NCBI GenBank assembly: GCA_963693085.1
Contig: OY856409.1
Location: forward strand, 666,615,591 to 666,679,590
Direction of reading: 5' to 3'
DNA length: 64,000 nt
From: Alisma plantago-aquatica
Lineage: Eukaryota; Streptophyta; Magnoliopsida; Alismatales; Alismataceae
Shown: in pieces, positions 44,216 through 58,060 of the stretch
Layout of the letters: each line of letters opens with the position of its first letter
Position numbering within the stretch: position 1 is the first letter of the stretch
Notes under the pieces: model-generated
Told to the model about the DNA's origin: nothing
The model's database searches: none
Seen by the model: the letters and a program-made list of their open reading frames with translations, nothing else
Program-made: the position numbers and the translations under genes

Positions 44216-47200
44216 AGAATAATTAGAAATGCTAACACACGTCTTTGTAATGAAATGCTAACACACGTCTAATGTCATTCTTTTCCTATTTACCTTTCAT
44301 GTGAATTATATAGATTTGTTTTCCATTATCATCCACAATCGTTTCTTCATCAAAGACATTATTAATCAAATGAAGCATATTACCCATCACTCCAAGATTG
44401 TTGTAAGTTTTTGGATTCAACTTATGTTAGTATTGAGGAGGCATGATGAGAAGACAAATCTATATCTTCCGAGCATTCACTTCACATCTCTAATAGGAAT
44501 GAATTTAAGGTCCCGCTTTCAACAATTTAGATCACAACAACGTTACCTCTTTCACTAAATACATAAAAAGATAAAAAGGAAAAAAAGTCATTTTTTCTTC
44601 TCTCTTTAGTTGGTAGGAGGAAAACATTTATTATTATAGGATAAATACATTAGTCAAATGTCAAACACCTTCTACCCATGATACACATGTCCACTAATCT
44701 ATAGTTCTACATAATGATTGACTTTGTTGTAAAATATACTAAGTTACTAGTATTTCATTATCATTTTCGTGAAAAGACTCAACCAATAAGGTTTTGGCAT
44801 TTTTCAAATGATGCATCCTCATTTTTACTCATTTTAGTTACAACTATCATTGATTTTCTCAGAATACCAATAGTCACTCTTAATTCCAACTACACATTAT
44901 CTCCCACCTAAAATTCAAACAACATTATCTTCTAAAATGGCTCATTGATTATCTTTGTACTACTAGTATACATGATTTTTGTTTCAAATAACGTCATCCT
45001 ATTGATGATGGTTCCTAAAGTCTCTCTTTCCTTGTTAAGATTTCAAATGGGGGAATACGCTAGTTCTTGTAGAAATCAACACAAATGAGAAGAAATGAAC
45101 AGTCACACAATCGAAGAACTCAAGATTTATGTGGTTCGGTCGTGATGATCTACTCCACAGGAGGGGGTGAGATTTACACTATTTCATAGAAGAGGTACAA
45201 AGAGGAGCGCTCTCAAAGGAGGCAGAGTACACGCTAGAGTACGGCGGCCGCCGTCTCGAAAATAGAATATAGGATGATGCTAAATCTAACTAGGACACAT
45301 ATACTTATACATGTAAAACTGTAATCGTATCCTTATTCAAATATGGAATTTAGACTGTACCATAGAAGGGTTGAGGACCACACAATTCCTATTATTGGGT
45401 TTTCAAAAATCTATATCATGTTAGACTGAGTCTATAATCGGATCAACATAATTTTTGAGGCACACAACATTCCTACTAAGTCGTTGTTCTTAACTTTTCA
45501 ATTTTAGATTCTCTCTTTCTCCCCGTGTCCATATTTCATCATTTGCAAACTTATGGGTTATGTCTCATTCTTCTTGTATTCATTTATAATTGGAAAGAAG
45601 TAAGATAATAGTAGCATTATATATAATGATCTATCTTCCAAGAGTTAGTTTGGGGGATTTACAAAGAACTACTATATGGAGGTGGTAGGATATTTGAATT
45701 ATTTAAGCATATTTTTCTCAAATAATAATAGTTCTAATAATCTCTTCTTGCCTTTATATCTCACCTTTTTCTATGTTGATTTTTACAACCTTCTTTATTT
45801 ATCTTAATTTGATTTCATATCCACTAATAACTATACCACTCAGTCAAGGAATAGCAGGACACAAGTAGTAACAATCTAATTTCCATCATAACTATCCATC
45901 TATCCTTATCTAATTGTTTTAAGTTTCTATTTGAGATCTACATGAAATCAGAAAAAAAATATTTTGTGAATCCTCCAACGACACAAACTTTCTAATGCCG
46001 TCATACAAATGACTGCATAAGTTTGCAAAAATATCCATATAAAGTTCAATAACAAAATAATATTAAAGTAAAATATATTTTGTTATATTTTTATATGAAA
46101 GACGCACATGCATGTTTATTGGTTGTAAAAAAATGAAAAACTATGTCCACACAAGTTGCACAAAATATAATTTTCTACTTATGAGTTGGATATATATGTA
46201 TATTGAAGGTCATCTATGCCAGTAATATTACTAAATTATATGATTAAGATATATATATATATTCATTGATATATACGTCTAAAAATTTATATAAATATAC
46301 ATACACATACACATGTGCCCCCCCACATACATATATAACTGTTATGTTGTGGCTCTTATCCATGGTGTTTTTTCTGGGACTAAGCTCACCAAATCACATT
46401 GATTTTGAAATTCCAAAATTATATCAGCACCATATCCACTCAGTGTGGTTATACGACATAAAATACAATCATTTATCCACACATATGGTTCTCTCAAAGC
46501 ACCATTGTAATCCTTAGTGAAAAAAATGATAAGATAAGAAAAAACACAGAAATGGTGAAACTAGAACATGGAAAAGTTATTGATTTTTTCTTATGATTAT
46601 AAAAAACTTAACAAGTATACTATGCACCATGTCAATATCATTGAGGAATATATGATAAGTGTTCAAATGAAGATGGAACAATTAAAATTTTTCATACACA
46701 AAAAATACTTGTCGTATACATAGTGAAATGTAAATATATACATAGGTACGTACATAAACAAAGCCATGCCAAATCTCCCATATAGATATAAAAATTGTCT
46801 CAAGACATCAAAATTCAGCAACAGCAATGCGGAGTCACTACCTAAACTACTACTACGAAGGAGAAAGTTTTATTTACAAACACTACCAAAATATAAAGGT
46901 TGGAGTCAATTTGATTTGAATTTATTGTCTAGGAAAGCTTTTACAAGATTAAAAATAACAAATAATCCAATCATAATAAAGAATAAAAATTCAAGTTTAG
47001 AAGAATATGTGAGTGAACACACATCACGAAGATCATAATCGTGATAAAAAATATGTTTCATTGTATGAGCTTCACCACCAATTGTATCCCAGATCCAGTC
47101 ACCTCCAGCTCTGGTACTACCTCCCAATGCTACCAAGACGTCAATACTAAACCATCTTTTGACCCTTGAACATCATTGGAGAAACAAGTCACAAAGCTCC

Positions 47201-47944
47201 TTATGCACACACAACACTAGGTAGAAATAGGTGGAATACAAGGAATGGCAAGCTAGATGAAGTGGTGATGTTACATGTTATGGTAAGGCTAAAGCAGGAC
47301 TTTAGCCTAAAAAATGGCCTATACATGTCCATTTTATAAATGGATGTAGCCAACAATATAGGCACCCAATTAGCTATCTTTCCTCAAAAAGTAAATGGTA
47401 TATGAGTTCCTATATTCATGGCTCATTAGACCTGAGGAAAATTGAGGAGATTCCAATAAAAAACCAATCACTAGTGAACCTGGATGGAAAAGTGGTTAAG
47501 AAAAGATTCAAAGGGATTAATTTTTTGGTTTTCTCAAAGACTGTTATTTTGACACTACTAAGAAGTGGAACCGTTATGCATCATTCAATCCGAAGAATAA
47601 TTAAAACTTTTTCAAACAAAATTCTTTGTTTATAAAATATCTAATCACATGCACATAATGCAATGAACCAAACTAGGATGGACAAAGCAGGGAGGGGTGT
47701 GTCAAGGCGTGCATGTGTGTTTGTTTATTTATTTCATCGAAGTCCAATATAGAAATAATATCAATCAACCATAAAGTCCCATGATACTGAGAGACCTACA
47801 TGCTCTTTGATCTCCACTCACACTTAACTAGATTCTCCAATCTCCAATACAAAAATAATATCAATCAACCATAAAGTCTCGCGTTAACATCAAAGTCCAA
47901 TACAAAAATAATATCAATCAACCATAAAGTCCCACTTTAACTTA
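44216..47944. other. AT-rich intergenic spacer
   Basis: No gene recognised. It contains a 24-bp tandem duplication (AAATGCTAACACACGTCT, twice, 44227-44272). A stretch at 45110-45250 (TTTATGTGGTTCGGTCGTGA, ACTCCACAGGAGG) resembles a common plant interspersed repeat. A short AT run is at 46250-46275. A 76-codon minus-strand frame (46906-47136) has one hydrophobic segment but no recognised family. Confidence 0.5.
47738..47935 (+). repeat. Three copies of a 40-bp repeat
   Basis: AATAATATCAATCAACCATA followed by AAGTC, preceded by AGTCCAATA, occurs at about 47740, 47848 and 47893. The second and third are nearly identical; the first is about 60 bp further away. Confidence 0.7.
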
Positions 47945-48539
47945 AATTTCGGTTTCTATTCAGAGAAATCGTCATCTCAAATTGCCCGTGAAATAAAAAT
48001 TTTAGGAAAAAAATTTGCCTCCAAAATTTTCCGCCAGGTGTCATTTTTTTAAAAACCAACAATAAAATATCCGTGCCATGTCCCCACAGAAAAAATTATC
48101 CCCCATTAGTCGCCGATTCTAATAAACAAGCAACACTTTAGCCCCCTTGGTGAGTCACACATTTCTTTTTTGGGGATGGGACTAAATCGTCAGTTTTTTA
48201 GAAGAAACTGACAATTAGGTGTTTATGTGTAATGTCCCCGTGAAAATAGTTCCCCCCCAAATTGCTTCTTAGTTGTCATTTTTTCTTGCTAAATCGAAAA
48301 CTATATCCGAAACTCTAAAGCCATTTTTTGTTTGGATATGTAGTTATTCTTCAGTTTCTACTGACATAACCAACGAATATGGCCCGAAACTGATATCTAT
48401 TTTTGTTTGGTTTTAGGAGTTAGTCGTCAGTTTTTTTGATCGAACCGATGAATATGGTATTAGTTGTCAGTTTTGCTATACAACCGAGGACTATGGGTAA
48501 CTTAATAGCCCCCGTGCAATACAAACTTTCTCCCCATTC

Positions 48540-48905
48540 TCATTTCATCACAACTGAACTACTTCTGTTTGGCAATTTGCAATTTCCACCACCATCGTCG
48601 TTGCCACCACCACTTTTGTTGTTGCAGCTCCGCCACCACTACTACTGCTGCTGAGCTCGCCACCGTTGGTACTACTGAGTTCACTACCACTATTGCTTCT
48701 AAGCTCGCCGCCACTTCTATTGCAGTTGAGCTTGTCGCCACTTCTGCTATTGTTGCTGAGCTCGCCACCACTACTGCTGCTAGAGACAGCCGCCGCCACT
48801 GCTGCTGAGATCACCATCACTCTCATTTCTCTAGGTTCTCCTTTTCCAACCTTCAATCACTTCTGTCATCTCCATTCACCGCCGCCAATAGTGGGCGCAC
48901 TAAAG
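48540..48905 (+). other. Imperfect GCC/ACC-rich region, possibly exon-like
   Basis: Imperfect trinucleotide-rich sequence (CCACCACTACTACTGCTGCT and related) gives long open frames on both strands with Ser/Thr/Ala composition. It ends at CACTAAAGGTAAGAAC, which resembles a splice donor. The composition is not informative enough to call a gene. Confidence 0.3.
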
Positions 48906-49083
48906 GTAAGAACATTTTGTTTTTTGTTTTAGTTGTTCTACTACTGTTTGGACATTTTTGCATTGTTTGCACTCTGATTCACATTTATGTGTTGTAATCT
49001 TACACATATTTGACGTCAAACCTCACTGGATAATTAATTAATGTTGTTAATGGTGATTCACTACTTTCTTTCTCTCTTGTTAG

Positions 49084-50893
<1,810 letters not shown>

Positions 50894-51146
50894 ACAATGA
50901 TCATACAATGATGCCCATCTTGCATTTAAATTGATATCCGAGATGCCTTTCTTTGGCAAAGTTATGCACAACAATTAGCCATATATGTTCACCTCTCCTA
51001 TTTTACCTTTTCCCTCAGTGAGAATGGTCTCTGATTTTAATTTGTAGATGTCAATGCCATGTTCCATCATCAAACTCTAGAGACAACACTCTATTGCACC
51101 ATCATGTTATCTTCATACTACTATCTCCTCAAGTACTAGCTACTAC

Positions 51147-51443
51147 CGTAGTTTGTTTTATACTGATGAAGAATATGAGGAGTATGTGTGGGAGTACCAG
51201 TTTTATTTTGGAGATAAACAACCGCCTGACTTTCTATGGGCTGATGATTCCTCAAAGGAGTTAGAAGATGATTCCTCAGAGGAGTCAGAAGACCAACAAT
51301 CATCATATTCTACCATAAATATTGGACTGTCGTCTGGTTTTAAACATGTAACACCCATTCCAAAGAGACAGAAAAAGATAATCACTCCTTCAACATCTAA
51401 AGGAAGACAGTACGGTCCTGCCATAAACATTGGACCACAGTGA
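51147..51443 (+). CDS. Short acidic reading frame of unknown function
   Basis: About 96 codons with non-repetitive composition: FYTDEEYEEYVWEYQFYFGD, then DDSSKELEDDSSEESED, and a basic C-terminus KRQKKIITPSTSKGRQYG. No ATG is at its start; a possible splice acceptor (TTTTAATTTGTAG) lies upstream at about 51035-51047. GGTGAGTG at about 51447 could be a donor, paired with TTTTATTTTGTAG ending at 51538. It may be an internal exon of a transposon gene or decayed host gene. Family not recognised. Confidence 0.35.
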   Translation, partial: RSLFYTDEEYEEYVWEYQFYFGDKQPPDFLWADDSSKELEDDSSEESEDQQSSYSTINIGLSSGFKHVTPIPKRQKKIITPSTSKGRQYGPAINIGPQ

Positions 51444-51544
51444 TATGGTGAGTGATATTAGTTGGTATTTGAAACAATTACCGTATCATGTTCTCAAACT
51501 TGTATTAATTCATTATGGTAAACATTTTTATTTTGTAGATATCG

Positions 51545-51916
51545 ATGTCGAGCTCTAAGATCGAAGAGGCCACATATGTTACTCACAAAGAGGACACCGA
51601 AGAAGACTTTGCAGTCTTATGGGAAGAGTATGATGACTTCTGTAGGGGTTTGTATGAGCTAAGGAAACTGTTCAAATATCTAATGGTTATACTTCAGGAT
51701 ATAGTCATCTCTTATGATGGTACTATCAGACACATATGCAATAATTCTATTGTGCAGTTTGAATATGCTGCAAATGCTGCATCTATGTGCAGAACTATGA
51801 ATCATGTTGAACATTGTTCAAGAAGATTCATAGTTCTGCACATAGATGCAACATCTACAACATATTCAAACTGTACAATAGAATTTTTGCACATGTGTCT
51901 GATAGTACCATCATAA
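51545..51916 (+). other. Open frame running into an inverted duplication
   Basis: 123 codons starting MSSSKIEEATYVTHKEDTEE, just after a splice-acceptor-like TTTTGTAG. The first 31 codons look unique; from about codon 32 the frame lies in the left arm of a long hairpin (DFCRGLYELRKLFKYL and on), crosses the loop and reads antisense sequence in the right arm. So at most the first half represents an ancestral protein. Family unknown. Confidence 0.4.
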
Positions 51917-51992
51917 GATATGAATATATCCCAAAGTACACCCATTAGATCTTTGAACGGTGTCCCTAGCTCATACAACCCCCTGCACTAAG
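51637..51992. ncRNA. Long near-perfect hairpin, candidate young MIRNA / inverted-repeat siRNA locus
   Basis: Left arm 51637-51812 and right arm 51816-51992 are reverse complements with about 20 mismatches in about 165 aligned positions and almost no gaps. The loop is only 3 nt (ATT, flanked by TTGAAC and GTTCAA). The best-paired stretches are GATTCATAGTTCTGCACATA (next to the loop) and TGTGTCTGATAGTACCATCA. The left arm is also an open protein frame, so the hairpin looks like an inverted duplication of a coding segment, a recognised origin of young plant MIRNA genes. No small RNA data can be seen here, so the RNA role is inference. Confidence 0.55.
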
Positions 51993-52450
51993 GTTTTATG
52001 TAATATTATGGGGACTGTTGGAATTAGACATCTTTCTACTACCTGCAATATTATGTAAGTCTACTGCAATTATGTTATATTTTTAGAAGAGTTTGACTAT
52101 GATGTGTATTTGAAATGTGAATTGAAGAAATGCCATGTGAATTTTTGCAAGAGTTAGACTGGAATGTGGATTGTGATGTGTATTATGTGCATATTATGTT
52201 TTTTCTTGCATGTTTGGTGTCTTATTGTTTAGCTAAACTCATAAGATGTTGTTAACCTACAGTTTAGAACTGAAGTTCAAAACTGAACTATAGGTTATGC
52301 ATCCTGATGACCAGTCAGGCAGCAGGCTGTAGGCTTATCATTAAAAAAACAAAACTGAGTCGTCAGTTGTATCAATAAAACCAACACTATTGGCTAGAAT
52401 GGGTGGTTTTAGTAAAATAACCGACATTAAAGGAGAAAAAACAAAATGGT

Positions 52451-55400
52451 GGTAACTTTCATCTCATCATTGCATCTCCACATGGCATTTAGCTAACTTC
52501 TTCCAAACCCACACACCTATATGTTTGTAACATTTTATCTTGTCATTGCATCTGTACATTGAATTTAGATAGCTTCTTCCAAACTTTTTCTTTTCATATA
52601 GTAAAAAGAGCCATTATGTAACTGGATTAGATTCATCTTTTTGTTTTCATACATGCATATTTGATCATTTAACTAACCTCATTTGAAGCAAAACCTCATA
52701 ATGACTAATTTTTGAAATAAATAATTGTTAGAAATTATCCTATGTTTCTTACGAACCCAAACATCATATTTCTCTGCAAAAGATGACAAGTATTTGGGGA
52801 ACTAATATCGATGAAAAACTTGTTTCTTCTACTTGACTAATGAAAAAAATCATGGAATGATCAATTTTCCCGATATTATGTCATTACTTGAGCATAATGG
52901 GAGTAGCAGAACCACCTGGTATATTGAATTGCGAATCAAGTTTCATCTTGATTTAACCCCTTTTTCACACTTCTTCTCCATCTTCTTACCTACCATTCAC
53001 CAAGAAATAGAATAAGAATAATAATACACAAAAGGTATTGAACCAAAATTTTGGGTTGGCACTTCCTCTCCCCGCTCTATATGCTTCTTCCATACTTCAC
53101 TCTATGTCATATCTACATAAGCCCAAAAACAAAGAAAAGATGTCAATGCACAACAAGCAAATATTTTCATTCATTTAAGGCAAAAAGAAAATAAAAATAG
53201 AAGTAACAATACAATGCATAGTCAAATGGAGGAGAGTTTTGTTTCTTCCTTCCACATCCCCATTCTCTCCATTTTCCAACCAAGGATACGTTAAATGTCG
53301 CATTTGAAATCCTTTTTATGTACGCAAGTGTCAGATCATATGCATGCTTGTTGTATGTGGGATTCTCTAGATTTTCATGAAACTATTCGACATGATTGTT
53401 AGTGGGGATGGTGGTGAGGAAGTGTCTTCATAATAAAAATAAGAAGACATGTATATATGTGTTATGTGATCTTAGGAAGTTGAGCATCATGCACATAATA
53501 GATGGTAATGAAACTAGAATAACACAAAGGTGAGGCAATCATAGGGTTGAAGTTATTAATTTGGTGTCTGTTTTAGAATTTGTGTTATTAATGAAAATGA
53601 ACGTTAAGTACGAGGTTATTTGATGAATGCATATTCATCCTAGTTTTGATTTGCATTGTTAGCTTAGTTTTTCATTCGTATTCCTCATTTTACTTTAGAT
53701 AAGCTTCCATTTAGTTTTTTGTAGTTTAATTTTAATTTGTAAGGTTGGACTTATTACAATGATTTTCATGGAAGGATTGAGTTTCATCTCTACACACCAA
53801 CATAGAAGTAATGGTCCCTTTGACCGACCAGTGACCATATTTTTTCCATTGTATAATACTTTCATTTATTTTCCCCTTAATTGGATGAATATTTCATCAG
53901 TCACTAAGTTATTGATGTAGGACCATCAACCTACATCAATAGCCCCCCAGGGATGGTTTTCTTTAGTTTACACTTTCATCAATTTTCATCACTCTAAACC
54001 AACAGATGAAAGTCATGTGAGAACCTATCAATGGAAACCTTATCCATGTACCCATGAAGAGGTCCTTCTCATCGACTAGTGAATACATTGGTGGGTGCCT
54101 ACTTATGGAAACCATTAGTAGATTCTACCAATGAAACTCTAGTATCTACCAAGTGATGAGAATTCTTAGTTTCAACTAATGAAATTTATAAAGTAAAAAC
54201 CCAAAACTTATCAACTGATGTGAAGTCCAACTTTTCTCTTTGATGGGAATCTTGCATCATGCCTACCAACAGAATCATGTGCCTACAACCGATGGAGTTC
54301 CTGAATCACATCTACTTATGAGAATTTAGGCACTTTATAACCAATGAACCTTGTGAACTAATGGGAAGTATGAACATTGTGAAACCTCTCTTCTTCCTCA
54401 CTCACCCAACCATTCAGATTTATGGTGGCCAAAGACTTATGGGATGGTTGCGAGTGTTTCAAACCCTAAAAACTGTTGATAAATACAAGTTATGGCCTCA
54501 ACAGAACACTCTCTTGTACATTGACGCCTACAGAGTGCCAAAATAATTTCTCACCATCCTTCTCCAACATCCATAGGTGGTTGCCATCGATTGATGCCCA
54601 CATCACCGATGTAAAAAACCATCACCACCCACCCACTCCATTCTCACAACGACAAGTCTAGGATTCAAAGTAGGAGATCCTGACCTCCAGTGCACCTATG
54701 AAGAATGCCAACGGGTGTTCTTGCTTCTTGTTGGACTCCTTTGTCTACAAGTTTGACAAAACTCTTAAGAACACCACATGCTTCAATTTCATCTTCTGTT
54801 GTGATGATTTATTTCTCTCCTTTGTCCTTTTGTACTTGCTAGAACTTCGATGAGTGAGTAGTTCTCTCGCTAGGGTGCGAGGACTATTCCTGCTACCCAT
54901 TTTTGTTTTTTACTACATCTATCTTAGTATCAACAATGCTATAATTTGAATCATATATAATGCTTGCAAATTTAGTTAGGATAACTACTTTTCATATTTA
55001 CCAGATCTTGGATGTAGAGAAATTTGAACATAAGATTTTGGATATAGTTTTATCACTTGGAAACATGACAACATTCATATATCAACATCCATATAGTCTT
55101 AATCCTAACGCCAGAAGGGGGATTTGCCTAGTCTTAACATATGTATGTTCATGCTTATTATTATGCAGTGAGAGAGAAAATATAGGTAATGGTGATGAAA
55201 CTCGTCCACCCTAGTATTTATATCATTTTATAATAAAAACTCTAATATAACCTTTTAGTTATTTGGAAACTTAGATTAATCAAACCAAATAAAAAATTTG
55301 TGATAAATACTAGTTCTTATTTGGTTACTTTGATCAATTAATTCTTAAATGATTGTTCTTTGTGTTTGATCCTAAACTATACTATGATACGATCTATCCA

Positions 55401-55479
55401 CTTACAGATGGGATTGTTGTACTTTTTGTAATGTAAAATCTAGGAATTTCATCCCTAGTGAATATGATATGCAAATAAA
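52451..55479. other. AT-rich intergenic spacer
   Basis: No gene recognised. A 12-bp perfect inverted repeat (TATTGATGTAGG, 8-bp loop, CCTACATCAATA) is at about 53911-53942. From 54000 to 54360 phrases such as ACCAATGAAAC and ATGGAAACC recur loosely. A 61-codon frame at 54361-54546 has no family resemblance. Confidence 0.5.
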
Positions 55480-58060
55480 TCATGCACTACAACACATTCT
55501 CAAGAAGATTCCCATTAAGGAAGGCAATTTTAATATCCATTTTCTAAATTTTATTTTCCTGATAAGCTACAATGAAAAGCATGATCTTGATGGATTTATC
55601 CATGACAACTAGTGAAAAAGTTTCATCACAGTCAACACCTTGAACTTGCTCTAAATCTTTTGCAAAAAAAATTCCTTTATAGATTTGTACATTATGTGCC
55701 AGATGTTTTCTTCTAGAAGACCCAAATCCACCCTATGGGTATAACCACTTAAGGTGAATTAACTAAAGTCTATACTTTGATTCAATACATGGTTTCCATC
55801 TTATATCTCATGGCCTCAAGACTTTTACTAGAATCTAGTCCTCAACAACCTCATTGTATGGTGTTCTTTCATTATCAGTCATCTGATAAATCATCTAAGG
55901 GAGCATGAGAAATTGAAATATTTTGGACTCCATACATGTCCTACTACACCTTTGATGTTCTAGTATAACAAGAGGAGTTTTATATTCTTTTACATCTTGT
56001 GATTCTCTTTTTTCCTCTTCTACTTATGTAGGTTCAATGTTATCTTGTTAGCATCAAACTTCTTTGAGATCTATTTTTCTCCCACTGGTTCCTTTAGAAA
56101 TAACAACCTTTTCAAGGAATAAAATATTTCTAGAAACAAACACTTTGGGTCATATGGACTATAGAAGCAATACGTCTTAGTTTCCTTAGGTTATACAACA
56201 AAGAATCATTAACATGCTTTTCAAAGGATATTTTTTGCATAAGATTCATATCCCAAAATATTCATAAAAGAAATATGGTTTTGTTTCCCATTCCATATCT
56301 CTAATGATGTCTTTTGAATTTATTTAAAAGGTGCATGAGACAACTTTAAGATCATATCTCTATAATGAAGCCAGTAGATTACATAAACTCATCATTGATC
56401 GTATTGTGCCAAAAAAAGTGCGATCTTTTCTTCCTAACACACTATTGTGTTTAATGTTCTAGGTGAGTCAACTACAATGCAATTCTACGAGCTATACAAA
56501 TAGACTCAAACTCCTAGCTTAGATATTCTCTACAATGATCAAACTGAATCACTTTATTTTTATTTTCAAGTTGATTTTGTATTCAATTCATAGTTTCCCT
56601 GAACGTGTGAAGGGAGTGTTGTTTGTGTTTCATAAGATACATATCTATTGAAGTCATTGGTAAATTTGATGAAGCATTGATATGCACCTCTAGAACTTTT
56701 ACTAAAAGGTACACACATCAATACCTGAGTCCTAATAAGACACTTTCCCTCTCACCGTTCTGGATGAAGGGTGTTTTTTCATCTTTCCTGATAAACAAGA
56801 TTCAAATATCTATATTGATTAAAAATCAAATGAGTATAAATAACTATATTTATGGGTCCTACAATAACGCTTCTCATGTCCCTTTTTAACAGAAAGTGCC
56901 AAAGAAAAGCATCATTTAAGTCATTGAGTTTTAGTTTCTTAGTATTTATGTTATACACACTTATCTCAAGATCCAATAAATATGATAAGACATTGAGGCA
57001 CTGCCATAAATGATCACATTCCTTGAAATGGAAATTCATCCATTTTCATTATAGTTTCAAAAGTATTCTTGTCCAAACAAGTTGCAAAAATAAATTTTCT
57101 ATTTATGGTAAATTACAACATTTCTCTAACTCTATTACAAGTCCACTGGGTAGATATATTTGTGGATGACTATAGTTGTGGAAGAAACTCTTGCTTCACT
57201 AGTGACTCATAGATCCATCTCTTCCTTCATTATGGGTTTATTTCTTCTTAGATCCTACATATAAGAGATATGTGAGATCTGAACCCAATGTCAAATACCC
57301 AAGATGAAGAAGTAAATAAGTTTATTTATGTGAAACATATACATCAAGTGGATATATTTATCCCCTCATTCTTCTTCTTTAGTTACTCCAGATAAAGAGG
57401 AAAATTTCATTCCCATGTCTGACCTATTGATAATGGTGAAAACTGCTTCTGATTCCTGCTGCTCCTTTAGCTTGAAGAGCATAAGAAATGAACTTTTTTC
57501 TACATTTCAAACGCTTCTAAGGTTTTCCTTTACATTTAGCTTGCCCTTTCCTTTTTTGACCATCAACATATTTGCCTTTTATTTCTTCATTTGAGTCTCA
57601 ACAACTGATAACATACCAAGAAACACTAGCAATAGTTGAACAAAGTTGTTCATAGTGTATTTCATGAAAAACCAACTGTAAGATCAATGATTGAAAGATT
57701 ACAGTAGTGGTCAACTTTTAGTCTAAGGGGAATACTTGTCTCTCAAGTATTTTGACATACCCAATAAATTTGAGTGCATGGGCCCCAAATAGACCACCCT
57801 CAGTCATTTTGCACTTAAACTTGGCCTTGGAGACATTGCACCTCTCTTTCCTTTCTTGTTCTTGGAACACATACTAGAGATGTGTGGAAAAATCTAGACC
57901 TACCATGTTCTCATGATTATTTTCAAAGCACATAATTCATGGAACATATAATGAGATGATGGTTTTCAACAGAATCATCAATATGCTTTGATGATCTTCC
58001 CTTTATACTGTAGGGGAATTTGGAGTAGGTTCTTCTAGTTCTGGTGCTTCCATGATATAG
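55480..58060 (-). mobile_element. Decayed Ty1/copia gag-pol, minus strand
   Basis: Read on the minus strand, from right to left: a gag start MEAPELEEPTPNSPTV (about 58055); gag fragments FGAHALKFIGYVKILE (about 57760); a Lys-rich tract (57500-57590); protease-region wording like that at 20.8-21.0 kb (57110-57210); integrase C-terminal and linker fragments (VFVSRNILFLEKVVI, about 56120); and an RT stretch with EQVQGVDCDETFSLVV and KMDIKIAFLNGNLLENV (55482-55680). RT ends before YVDD, so it is 3' truncated. Many stops and frameshifts; no intact gene. LTRs not identified. Confidence 0.75.

Noticed and set aside
46906..47136. 76-codon minus-strand frame with a hydrophobic segment
   Set aside because: Not enough to call a gene; no motif, and hydrophobic stretches are common in AT-rich random frames.
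48540..48930. Thr/Ser/Ala-rich frames that could be a low-complexity protein
   Set aside because: Open frames occur on both strands and in several phases because of imperfect trinucleotide repeats.
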